In this document: piece after piece, positions 49,304 through 56,832 of the stretch | Numbering within the stretch: the stretch's first letter is position 1 | Layout: every line of letters starts with the position of its first letter | Assembly: GCF_025499425.1 (NCBI RefSeq) | Contig: NZ_JAIMCB010000007.1 | Location: 186,001-250,000, forward strand | Length of the DNA stretch: 64,000 nucleotides | Reading direction: 5' to 3' | Source: Acidiferrimicrobium sp. IK | GTDB lineage: Bacteria > Actinomycetota > Acidimicrobiia > Acidimicrobiales > Palsa-688 | Made by a program: the position numbers and the translations under genes | Notes under the pieces: generated by a model | Databases searched by the model: none | Seen by the model: only the letters and a program-made list of their open reading frames with translations | What the model was told of the DNA's origin: nothing

Positions 49304-50290
49304 ATGCGCGCTGCCCCCCGAGTGGTCACCGTCGGCCATGCCATCGTCGACGTACTAACCGCCGTCCCCGACGAGATCGTCGCCGGCTTCGGTCTGTCCA
49401 AAGGCACCATGACCCTCGTCGACGAGGCTCAGTCCGAGGCCATGTACCGGACGTTGGTGGACACCACCGCGGTGTCGGGGGGATCCGCGGCCAACACCGC
49501 GGTCGGCGTCGCCGAGCTGGGCGCCCGGGTGGCGTTCCTCGGCAAGGTGCGCGACGACGAGCTGGGCGCGATCTTCGCCAAGGACATCCGCGCCGCCGGC
49601 GTCGAGTTCAGCGTCCCTCTCGGCCACGACGGTCCCGGCACCGGCCGCTGCATCGTCATGGTCACCTCCGACGCGGAGAAGACCATGTGCACCATGCTCG
49701 GCATCGGAGACCTCCTGGGCCCCGACGACATCGACGTCGAGGCGGTCGCGGGGGCTGACGTCGTCTACCTCGAGGGGTACCTGTGCGGGCTGCACAGCAC
49801 CGACGCCACCGTCGAGCGGACCATCGCCACCGCGGAGGCCGCCGGCACGCTGGTTTCGCTGTCGCTGTCAGACCCGTTCTGGGTCGAGCTGCACGGCGAC
49901 GCGCTGGACCCCCTGCTCGACCGGGTCGACCTGCTGTTCGGCAACGAGCAGGAGGCGTGCGGGATGGCCGGCACCGACGACTTCGAGAAGGCCCTCGCCA
50001 TCCTCAGCCGCCGTTGCGCCACCGTCGCGGTGACCCGGGGCGCGGCAGGCTCGGTCGTCGCCGCCGACGGTCGGGTCAGCGAGATCCCCGCCGAGCCGGT
50101 TGGGCGGGTCGTCGACACCACCGGGGCCGGAGACCTGTTCGCAGCCGGCTACCTCTATGGCGTGGTGTCGGGTTTCGACCCGGCGCGCTGCGCCCGCCTC
50201 GGCGGCCTGGCGGCTGCCGAGGTCATCAGCCACATGGGCGCCCGGCCGCAGGTTCCCCTCTCCGGGCTGATCGCCCGCAGCGAGGCCTGA
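49304..50290 (+). CDS. PfkB-family carbohydrate/nucleoside kinase (adenosine kinase-like)
   Basis: This 328-residue kinase has the N-terminal TVGHAIVDVL, the substrate-binding SGGSAANTAVGVAELGARVAFLGKV and the PfkB signature 2, DTTGAGDLFAAGYLYG, with catalytic Asp. The KVRDDELG and ISHMGARP segments resemble bacterial adenosine kinase-like proteins. Ribokinase-type activity is an alternative. It starts at the ATG at 49304, 7 bases after TACCGT. Confidence 0.88.
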   Translation: MRAAPRVVTVGHAIVDVLTAVPDEIVAGFGLSKGTMTLVDEAQSEAMYRTLVDTTAVSGGSAANTAVGVAELGARVAFLGKVRDDELGAIFAKDIRAAGVEFSVPLGHDGPGTGRCIVMVTSDAEKTMCTMLGIGDLLGPDDIDVEAVAGADVVYLEGYLCGLHSTDATVERTIATAEAAGTLVSLSLSDPFWVELHGDALDPLLDRVDLLFGNEQEACGMAGTDDFEKALAILSRRCATVAVTRGAAGSVVAADGRVSEIPAEPVGRVVDTTGAGDLFAAGYLYGVVSGFDPARCARLGGLAAAEVISHMGARPQVPLSGLIARSEA

Positions 50291-50308
50291 GAGGGCCCGC
50301 CGGCCCCG

Positions 50309-51097
50309 TCAGCTGAGCCGGCTGCCTCTGGCGATGATCTCGTCGCGCCGAGCGGCGACGGTCGCCGCGTCGAAGCTGCGGGCCTTCCATGCCCGTGCAG
50401 CCTCCAACTCGTTGGCCGTCGCATCCGCCCCGGTCATCGCCGCGCCGGCGCGGTACACGCCGAGCAGGGTGGTCGCGGCGAGCGGGTCGAGCTCGCCAAC
50501 CGCGGCGGCCATCGCCGCGGCGGTCGAGAGGAGCTGGTCGTGGGGGACCACCGCGCTGACCAGCCCCCACGCGGCGGCCTGGTCACCGGTCACGAAGCGA
50601 CCGGTCAAGCTCATGTCCAGAGCCCGGGCCAGCCCCACGGCAGCGGGTAGGCGGACCGTCAGGCCGGCGCCGGGCATCACCCCGACCCGGGCGTGGGTGT
50701 CCGCGAACCGGGCCCGCTGCGACGCGATGCGAATGTCGCACTGCAGCGCCACCTCGAGGCCGCCGGTGACCGCGGCGCCGTTGATGGCGCCGATCACCGG
50801 CGTGGCGATGGTCGGCCAGAAACCTCCCCGCGTCCCGCCCTCCAGCAGCGCCCCTTCACCGCGGCCCAGATCCCGAAGGTCGAGGCCGGCGCAAAACGCC
50901 GGGTCGGCGCCGGTCAAGACGATGACGCGGACCAGCGGGTCGGCGTCCAACTCCACCATCGTGGTCGCCAGCGCGTCGATCAACTCCCGGTTGAGGGCGT
51001 TTCGCGCCGCCGGCCGGTTGAGCACAACGGTAGCCACGCCGGCGCTGATCGTGGTGAGGAGGACAGACGGCGACAGTGGCGTCTCGTGGGTGGTCAT
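50309..51097 (-). CDS. Enoyl-CoA hydratase/isomerase (crotonase) family protein
   Basis: This 262-residue CoA-binding crotonase has the oxyanion-hole motifs AFCAGLDLRDL and GAAVTGGLEVALQCD (first catalytic Glu present). The position of the second hydratase Glu reads THARVG instead of PE-x-x-x-G, so a simple hydratase reaction is doubtful. Isomerase, hydrolase or other crotonase chemistry is possible. It is divergent from the FAH-family gene with only 23 bp between start codons. The start is at 51097. Confidence 0.88.
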   Translation of the reverse strand: MTTHETPLSPSVLLTTISAGVATVVLNRPAARNALNRELIDALATTMVELDADPLVRVIVLTGADPAFCAGLDLRDLGRGEGALLEGGTRGGFWPTIATPVIGAINGAAVTGGLEVALQCDIRIASQRARFADTHARVGVMPGAGLTVRLPAAVGLARALDMSLTGRFVTGDQAAAWGLVSAVVPHDQLLSTAAAMAAAVGELDPLAATTLLGVYRAGAAMTGADATANELEAARAWKARSFDAATVAARRDEIIARGSRLS

Positions 51098-51108
51098 GTG
51101 CGACTGCC

Positions 51109-51114
51109 TACCAT
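51109..51114 (+). promoter_or_regulatory. Putative -10 element (TACCAT), leaderless start
   Basis: TACCAT ends 6 bases before the ATG at 51121, inside a 23-bp divergent gap that leaves no room for a leader. Confidence 0.55.
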
Positions 51115-51120
51115 CGCTGC

Positions 51121-51951
51121 ATGCGTCTCACCGCCTACCTCGACAACGGCCGCCCGACGATGGGCGTGGTGATCGGCGACCTCGTGTCACCCCTGACCAC
51201 CGTCCAAGGCTTCTACGAGGACGTCCCTGGCTGGTTGGCGGAGGCCGCCCAGACGGAGGAGGGCACCCGCCCAGCTGCAGAGCTGACCCCGGCGATCCCG
51301 GTGCCGGAGACCGCCAAGGTCGTCTGCGTCGCCCTCAACTACCCGATGCACGCCCAGGAGACCAAGAACGAGCTCCCGGCGCTGCCCAACCTCTTCGCCC
51401 GCTGGTGGGCGACCCTGGTCGCTGACGGCGAGCCGATCCCGGTCCCGGACGCGGAGCCCGGCTTGGACTGGGAGGTGGAGCTGGCCGTGGTCATCGGCTC
51501 ACCGTTGCGGGCCGTGGCCGCCGCCGACGCGGCGGCCGGGATCCTCGGCTACACGGTGTTCAACGACGTCAGCGCCCGAACCCACCAGCAGGCCACCTCC
51601 CAGTGGGCCAACGGCAAGAACGCCGACCAGAGCGGTCCGATCGCGTCGGCCATCGTCACCGCCGACGAGCTTGACCCTTCGGACCTGCGGCTGTGGACGC
51701 AGGTCAACGGGGAGATGATGCAAGACGGTCGCACCTCCGAGATGGCGATCAAGATCCCGGAGCTGCTCGAGTACGCCACCCGGACCATCACCCTGCGGCC
51801 AGGTGACGTGGTGGCCACCGGCACGCCGGCTGGTGTCGGGTTCCGACGCCAGCCTCCGGTATTGATGCACCCCGGCGACGTGGTCGAGGTCGGCGTGGAG
51901 GGGATCGCGACGGTCCGTAACCCCATCGTCGACGCCAGCCACAGGCACTGA
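51121..51951 (+). CDS. FAH-family hydrolase/hydratase
   Basis: This third FAH-superfamily protein of the window, 276 residues, has the motifs VCVALNYPMHAQE, acidic DWEVELAVVIG, FNDVSARTHQ, VATGTPAGVGF and HPGDVVEVGVEG. The VFNDVSAR-x-x-Q signature is that of acylpyruvase/2-oxo-hepta-ene-dioate hydratase types. The ATG at 51121 is 6 bases after TACCAT. The stop lies in the first unit of a 20-bp tandem repeat. It might work with the divergent crotonase in acyl or ring-cleavage product degradation. Confidence 0.88.
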   Translation: MRLTAYLDNGRPTMGVVIGDLVSPLTTVQGFYEDVPGWLAEAAQTEEGTRPAAELTPAIPVPETAKVVCVALNYPMHAQETKNELPALPNLFARWWATLVADGEPIPVPDAEPGLDWEVELAVVIGSPLRAVAAADAAAGILGYTVFNDVSARTHQQATSQWANGKNADQSGPIASAIVTADELDPSDLRLWTQVNGEMMQDGRTSEMAIKIPELLEYATRTITLRPGDVVATGTPAGVGFRRQPPVLMHPGDVVEVGVEGIATVRNPIVDASHRH

Positions 51952-52018
51952 GTCCCAGCTACAGGCACTGAGTCCCAGCTACAGGCACTGAGTCCCAGCT
52001 ACAGGCACTGAGTCCCAG
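51941..52018 (+). repeat. 20-bp tandem repeat, 3.9 identical copies
   Basis: The unit ACAGGCACTGAGTCCCAGCT occurs at 51941, 51961 and 51981, and as 18 bases at 52001. The first copy contains the stop codon of the FAH-family gene. The copies are identical, so the array is young or unstable. Confidence 0.95.
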
Positions 52019-52093
52019 GCAAACGCTCCGGTGGCCAGCTGCCGCCGCTGGGTCGCGGCCAGCGCCGCGGTCGCCGGCGGCTGACCGCTCGGC

Positions 52094-52180
52094 TCAGCCG
52101 CGGCCCCGGTTGGGCTTGCGGCCGTGGTTGGCCTTCTTCCTCTTGGCCCGGAGGCGGGCCTTGTGCGTGCGCTTGGACAT
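52094..52180 (-). CDS. Small basic ribosomal protein, bL37-like (28 aa)
   Basis: This 28-residue peptide (MSKRTHKARLRAKRKKANHG...), two thirds basic, ends KPNRGRG. The composition, size and the KANHG-(R/K)-x-PN signature match the actinobacterial 50S protein bL37, which ends ANHGKRPN in mycobacteria. The ATG at 52180 has no clear ribosome binding site. It is divergent from the DUF192-like gene and is easily missed because of its length. Confidence 0.75.
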   Translation of the reverse strand: MSKRTHKARLRAKRKKANHGRKPNRGRG

Positions 52181-52227
52181 GGCCGACCACGATAGGCGAG
52201 GGAACCCCCGCTCGGCTAGGCGGGGGG

Positions 52228-52233
52228 TAGCCT
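52228..52233 (+). promoter_or_regulatory. Putative -10 element (TAGCCT), leaderless start
   Basis: TAGCCT ends 7 bases before the ATG at 52241. Confidence 0.5.
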
Positions 52234-52240
52234 CGCAGGG

Positions 52241-52645
52241 ATGTCGGCAGCGACCCGGAGGTTCGAGCAGGGAGGGACCGGGAGCTGGCTGGTACGCAAC
52301 GACGACGTCCTCGCCGCGCTGGGCGCGCCGCCGGCAGGGCGCGTGGTCCAAGCGCCGCCGGCGCCCGCAGTGGTCCTCGGCCACAGCGCCCTGCTGCACA
52401 GCACCCGATCCGCCGGCGGGATGGACGTCGCTTGGTGCCGGCCGGCGGAGGCCGGCGGAGTCACCGGCCAGGCCGTGGATCCAGACGAGGCCGGCGAAGT
52501 CGAGGTCCGCCGGATTCGTACCCTCCGTGCCGGGTGGCCGATGCTGGTGCGCCCCGGCGCCGGTGTCGTGGTGCTGGCCGAGGCCGGCGCGTTCGACCGC
52601 TGGGGCCTTCGAGTAGGCGACCGCCTGGCACTGCGGGGCCGGTGA
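52241..52645 (+). CDS. DUF192-like protein (134 aa)
   Basis: This 134-residue soluble protein resembles DUF192/COG1430. It has LVRNDDVLAALG near the start, then GHSALLHSTRSAGGMDVAWCRPA in the position of the family's H-T-x-(G/F)M-x-x-x-(I/V)D block, and VVLAEAGAFDRWGLRVGDRLAL at the end. Function is unknown for the family. It starts at the ATG at 52241, 7 bases after TAGCCT, and overlaps rsmI by 4 bases. Confidence 0.7.
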   Translation: MSAATRRFEQGGTGSWLVRNDDVLAALGAPPAGRVVQAPPAPAVVLGHSALLHSTRSAGGMDVAWCRPAEAGGVTGQAVDPDEAGEVEVRRIRTLRAGWPMLVRPGAGVVVLAEAGAFDRWGLRVGDRLALRGR

Positions 52646-53535
52646 CCGACCGACCATCTGCCGGCGAGGAGCCCGCCGGCCCCGGCCCCTCCGCCGGGGG
52701 CCGGGTGGTGCTCGTCGGCACGCCGATCGGGAACCTGGGGGACCTCTCGCCCCGCGCCCAGGAGATCCTGCAGCAAGCCGACGTGATCTGCTGCGAGGAC
52801 ACCCGGCGTACCCGTGCGCTGCTCTCCGCGTTCGGGATTCCCGCCGGCTCCCGGCTGCGGGCGCTGCACGCCCACAACGAAGCGGCGGCCGCCGACGCCG
52901 CGGTGCGCCAGGCGGCGGCCGGCGCGACCGTGGCCATGGTCAGCGATGCCGGCATGCCGGGGATCTCCGACCCCGGCGAGCGGCTGGTGGCCGCCGCGGT
53001 CGCGGCGGGGGTCCCCGTGGACGTCGTTCCCGGCCCGGCAGCCGCGATCACCGCAGTGGTGCTCTCGGGCCTCCCGGCGGGGCGATGGTGCTTCGAGGGG
53101 TTCCTTCCCCGCCAGGGGCAGGCCCGGGCTCAGCGGCTCGCCGCGGTCGCGGTCGACGAGCGCACCACCGTCATCTACGAGTCCCCGCACCGGGTAGCCA
53201 GGACCTTGGAGGACCTCCGCCAGGCGTGCGGCGACGACCGCCCGGTGGCGTGCGTCCGGGAGCTGACCAAGCTGCACCAAGAGGTGTGGCGGGGCAGCGC
53301 AGCCGGGGCGGTGCGGTGGGTGGAGGACCATCCGCCGCGAGGGGAGTGGGTGGTGGTGGTCGGAGGCGCCCCGCCGGTCTCCGTCGGCGCCGACGCGGTG
53401 GCCGACGCTCTCGGCGCGGCGCTCGACGCCGGCGTGGACCGCCGCCGAGCGGTCGCCGACGTGGCCCGGACCCTCAAGGTCCCCAAACGGCAGGTCTACG
53501 ACGCCGCGCTGGCCATGCCGTGGCCGGCCCGCTGA
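52642..53535 (+). CDS. rsmI: 16S rRNA (cytidine(1402)-2'-O)-methyltransferase
   Basis: This 297-residue tetrapyrrole-methylase-fold enzyme methylates the ribose of C1402 in 16S rRNA. It has the N-terminal GTPIGNLGDLSPRAQEIL, CCEDTRRTRALL, SDAGMPGISDPGERLV, the VPGPAAAITAVVLSGLP motif and ELTKLHQEVWRG. The GTG at 52642 overlaps the upstream stop (GTGA). The extra Pro/Gly N-terminal ~20 residues may be unstructured. Confidence 0.93.
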   Translation: MTDRPSAGEEPAGPGPSAGGRVVLVGTPIGNLGDLSPRAQEILQQADVICCEDTRRTRALLSAFGIPAGSRLRALHAHNEAAAADAAVRQAAAGATVAMVSDAGMPGISDPGERLVAAAVAAGVPVDVVPGPAAAITAVVLSGLPAGRWCFEGFLPRQGQARAQRLAAVAVDERTTVIYESPHRVARTLEDLRQACGDDRPVACVRELTKLHQEVWRGSAAGAVRWVEDHPPRGEWVVVVGGAPPVSVGADAVADALGAALDAGVDRRRAVADVARTLKVPKRQVYDAALAMPWPAR

Positions 53536-53563
53536 CCTGGCCCGCCCCGCCGGCCGGGACGCT

Positions 53564-55852
53564 TCACGCTCGCCGGACCGCCAGCACGGTGACATCGTCG
53601 GGGCGCCCGTCAGCGGCCAGGCGTTCCACCAGCCCCTGGCACAGCGCCTCGGGTTCGGCCGGCAGGCCCGCGGCTGCTTCTCGAAGCCGGCGCAGGCCGT
53701 CGTCGATCGACTCGCCTCGCCGCTCGATGAGCCCGTCGGAGTACAAGACCAGGACCTCGCCCGGCGCGAGCCGGTCGGCGGTGGCATCGAACCTGGCGCC
53801 GGCCCGGACGCCGAGGGCTGGCCCCCGGCTGCCGCCCAGGTACCGGGAGCCGGCGCCAGCGGCGACCAGCGGCGGGACGTGGCCGGCGCTGACCCACCGC
53901 AGCCGGCCGTCGGCCGGGTCGAGCACCGCGACCAAGGTGGTGGCGATGTCGTCGGGCAGCACCCAGTTGGCCAGATCGTTGAGCCGGGCCAGGGCCTGCT
54001 CGGGGCCCTCCTCGCGCAGGAGGTAGGCCCGCAGCCCCTGGCGGAGCTGGGCGGTGACCGCCGAGGCCATCAGGCCGTGGCCGGCGACGTCGCCGATGGC
54101 CAGCGCGCACAGCCCGTCGGGCAGGCTGAGCAGCTCGAACCAGTCGCCTCCCACAGGCTGGTCGCCGCCGGGCAGGTACCGCATGGCCGACTCGATCCCC
54201 CGGATCGCCGGGAGTCCCTCCAGAAGGAGGGTGCGCTGCAGCGCGGCGGTTACCTCGCTTTGTTCGAAGGCCCGCCGCAGCACCAGGTCCGACAGCCCTC
54301 GGCCGAGATCAAGGGCCTCGTCGAGATCGGCGGGGTCCCAGGGCCGGCTGCGCAGCCCGACCCGCTCGACCCACACCTCGAACGACGAGCGCGGCGAGAG
54401 GCGCAGCCCCGCCGGGGACCGCTGCGCCTTCTGGTGGCGGGGGTCGCCGGCCCAGGCCACCTCCCGCTGCCATTCCGGGCGGGTCCAAAGCACGTAGCGG
54501 TCCGGGGAGTCGCCTACGCGTACCGCCAGGGCGCCGGCGACTTCGGGGGCCAGCCCGGCCCACCGGGGGTCTAGCTGCGCCAGGTGGTCGGTGGCGCCGA
54601 CCCCGCGCTGTTCGCCGTCGTCGAGCAGCGCGGCCGCGACGGCGTCCGCGTCGGCCAGGTCCAGGGCGGCCCCCTCCGCCAAGGCTGTGCCCCCGAGGCG
54701 GACGGTCACCCCGCTGGCGTCGACCAGGCCGAGGAGGTCCTCGCCGGCGGCGCCCGTCCCGTCTTCCTCCCGGCGGGCGGCGATCGCGGCGATCGCCCTG
54801 GAGCGCAGCGAGCCGCGCTCGGCTCGGCGCTCGGCCCGGTCGGCCATCTCCCGCTGCGCGAGGAGGATCGACGCGGTTCTCGCCAGCATCTCGGCGGCGG
54901 CCCGGACCCGGTAAGGCGGGCGGTGGGGGCCGGTGTAGTGGTGGCAGGCGATGAGTCCCCACAGGCGCCCGTCGATGACGACCGACACCGACATCGACGC
55001 GGCCACGCCCATGTTGCGGAGGTACTCGAGATGCACCGGGGAGACCGAACGCAGCATCGCCCCGCTCAGATCCAGCGGTCCCTCGCCGTCCGTGCCGCCG
55101 GAGGGCACCAAGGGGACCGGCGTGTACTCCGACGTCGGGATTAGCCGCAGCCAGTTGGTGGTGTACAACGCCCGGGCTTGGGCGGGGATGTCGGTGGCGG
55201 GGTAGCGCAGCCCGAGGAATGGCTCCAGCCCCGGCGCTTTGCGCTCCGCGATGACCTCCCCGTCCCACTCCGGCGTGAAGCGGTAGGTCATCACCCGGTC
55301 GAAGCCGGTCAGCTCGGCGACGAGGTCGGTCAGCTCGTCGACCAGCTCGCTCACCGACGAGGCGCGAGGCAGGCGGTGCAGCGCGGCGCGCAGCTGCTGG
55401 TACCACCCGAGCGCACCCCCGACGCCGACCCCAAAGTTGCCGCTGCGTTGGTCCTCAGCCGGCTCCAGCTCGACGAACAACAGGCCCGAGCCGCGGTGGA
55501 TGACGGCGTCCAAGGCGCGTCCGCCCACGGTCACCGCCAAGGGGTTGAGGGCTTCGATGTCCTCGTCCGGGGACCCTCCGAGCAGGCCGGCCAGCGCGTC
55601 GGCGATCACCGCCCCCGGCCCGGCGGGGAGCGGCCTGCCGAGCAGCTCGGGGAGCGGAGCGTCCAACAGGGCGGACGCGTTGTCCGACGCCGCGACCACC
55701 ACCAGCTCCGGTTCGCGCACCGCCAGCAGCCAGCCGTGAGGCTGGATCGCGCCGGGGACACGGATCGGTTCGGCGGCGCACCCTTCGAGCGGGTCCGCTT
55801 CCCCGTCCACGGCGGCCGGGTCCGGGTCGCCGGCGCCGGGCGAGGCGCTCAC
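53564..55852 (-). CDS. Bacteriophytochrome-PP2C (SpoIIE) phosphatase
   Basis: This 762-residue photosensor-phosphatase has a bilin-binding Cys25 (LEGCAAEPIRVPGAIQPHG) and a PAS domain (~25-130). Its GAF domain (~145-320) has YPATDIP and RLWGLIACHHYTGPH. The PHY domain contains the tongue motif SPRSSFEVW near residue 480. A helical linker leads to a PP2C domain (~545-760) with GGDWFE, IGDVAGHGLMAS and DGRPDDVTVLAV. No histidine kinase domain is present. Red/far-red light would control dephosphorylation of the STAS protein, whose TGA overlaps this GTG at 55852. No bilin-forming haem oxygenase is in the window. Confidence 0.9.
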   Translation of the reverse strand: MSASPGAGDPDPAAVDGEADPLEGCAAEPIRVPGAIQPHGWLLAVREPELVVVAASDNASALLDAPLPELLGRPLPAGPGAVIADALAGLLGGSPDEDIEALNPLAVTVGGRALDAVIHRGSGLLFVELEPAEDQRSGNFGVGVGGALGWYQQLRAALHRLPRASSVSELVDELTDLVAELTGFDRVMTYRFTPEWDGEVIAERKAPGLEPFLGLRYPATDIPAQARALYTTNWLRLIPTSEYTPVPLVPSGGTDGEGPLDLSGAMLRSVSPVHLEYLRNMGVAASMSVSVVIDGRLWGLIACHHYTGPHRPPYRVRAAAEMLARTASILLAQREMADRAERRAERGSLRSRAIAAIAARREEDGTGAAGEDLLGLVDASGVTVRLGGTALAEGAALDLADADAVAAALLDDGEQRGVGATDHLAQLDPRWAGLAPEVAGALAVRVGDSPDRYVLWTRPEWQREVAWAGDPRHQKAQRSPAGLRLSPRSSFEVWVERVGLRSRPWDPADLDEALDLGRGLSDLVLRRAFEQSEVTAALQRTLLLEGLPAIRGIESAMRYLPGGDQPVGGDWFELLSLPDGLCALAIGDVAGHGLMASAVTAQLRQGLRAYLLREEGPEQALARLNDLANWVLPDDIATTLVAVLDPADGRLRWVSAGHVPPLVAAGAGSRYLGGSRGPALGVRAGARFDATADRLAPGEVLVLYSDGLIERRGESIDDGLRRLREAAAGLPAEPEALCQGLVERLAADGRPDDVTVLAVRRA

Positions 55853-56172
55853 TCGCCGACGGTCGGTTGGACCCCGAGTGCGTCGAGCAAGCCGAGCAGA
55901 TCGAGGACCCGCCACACCTCGTAGTTGTCCGCAGGGCAGACGAAGTCGATCGAGCGGCCCGCTTCGGCCGCCCGCCTGGCCAGCTGCACAAAGTAGCGGC
56001 AGGCCGTGGAGTCGATGAACGTGGTCGGGCTCAGGTCGATCACCACCGAGCGGTCAGCGTCGATGCCCTCCACCGCGGCGCGAAGCGTCGGCGTGGTAGC
56101 GATGTCCAGCTCGCCTCTCACGCGGGCGACGACGGCCGCAGTGCTGTCGTCAAGCTCGACCTCGAAGTTCAT
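55849..56172 (-). CDS. STAS-domain anti-anti-sigma factor
   Basis: This 107-residue SpoIIAA/RsbV-like protein has VRGELDIATTPTLRAAVEG and the phosphorylation site TTFIDSTACRYFV with Ser in the D-S/T motif (about residue 54). In the partner-switch mechanism the unphosphorylated form binds the anti-sigma kinase, and the phosphatase encoded downstream would reactivate it. The ATG at 56172 is 66 bp from the divergent kinase gene. Its stop overlaps the phytochrome-phosphatase start. Confidence 0.9.
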   Translation of the reverse strand: MNFEVELDDSTAAVVARVRGELDIATTPTLRAAVEGIDADRSVVIDLSPTTFIDSTACRYFVQLARRAAEAGRSIDFVCPADNYEVWRVLDLLGLLDALGVQPTVGE

Positions 56173-56238
56173 CTGCTACCGCCCGACGACGTCACTTTCA
56201 CCAGCAACTTTAAGTCACCACCAGAGTGGGTACATACG

Positions 56239-56745
56239 ATGGCCGTTGGGCACTTCCCGCCAGCCTTGGAGCCTCCCCGAACCTCTCCGATGCAGATCCT
56301 CTACTCCCTCCGCCTCCCACCCGACGTCGAGTCGGTGCCGCTGGTGCGGGGGATCCTGCGTTCGAGCATGGAGCAGCTCGGGGTTGACCGCCGTTGCGTG
56401 GCCGACGTCGCCTTGGCGGTGACCGAAGCCTGCGCCAACGTCATCACCCACGCCCGCGGGGTCGGGCACGACTACGAGGTCCAAGTCGAGTTCGACCCCG
56501 ACGCCTGCCACATCCGGGTGATCGACACCGGCGACGGGTTCGACCCCGCGGCGATCGAGCAGGCCGGAGACTTCGCAGAAAGCGGCAGGGGTGTCACGTT
56601 GATGAGGGCGCTGGTCGACGACTTGCACTTCATGCCCAGAGGTGACGGGGAGCAGTCCGGGACGATGGTGCACCTGACCAAGCGGCTGTTTCTCGACGCC
56701 GGGTCTGCGCTCAAGGCGCTGGCCGTCAACCCCGACGGAGCCTGA
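56239..56745 (+). CDS. RsbW-like anti-sigma factor kinase (GHKL ATPase)
   Basis: This 168-residue serine kinase/anti-sigma factor has the N box EACANVITHA (about 73-82), G1 DTGDGFDP and G2 GRGVTLMRALVD, with a C-terminal strand (GTMVHLTKRL). It would phosphorylate the STAS protein encoded divergently and bind a sigma factor. Start: the ATG at 56239. An ATG at 56290, just before MQILYSLRLP, is the alternative. No sigma gene is adjacent; the SigB/SigF-type gene at 24606 is a candidate target. Confidence 0.88.
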   Translation: MAVGHFPPALEPPRTSPMQILYSLRLPPDVESVPLVRGILRSSMEQLGVDRRCVADVALAVTEACANVITHARGVGHDYEVQVEFDPDACHIRVIDTGDGFDPAAIEQAGDFAESGRGVTLMRALVDDLHFMPRGDGEQSGTMVHLTKRLFLDAGSALKALAVNPDGA

Positions 56746-56820
56746 GTCCCCCGGAGCCGGCCAGCCCGCCGCCGGAGCGGCTCTCGGACGATTCGCAGCG
56801 GCCCCGGTGCGCCGGACCTG

Positions 56821-56826
56821 TACCCT
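56821..56826 (+). promoter_or_regulatory. Putative -10 element (TACCCT), leaderless metG start
   Basis: TACCCT ends 6 bases before the metG GTG at 56833. Confidence 0.5.
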
Positions 56827-56832
56827 GCGGCG

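Noticed and set aside
51941-52018. Possible CRISPR array
   Set aside because: The units are contiguous with no spacers, so this is a plain tandem repeat.
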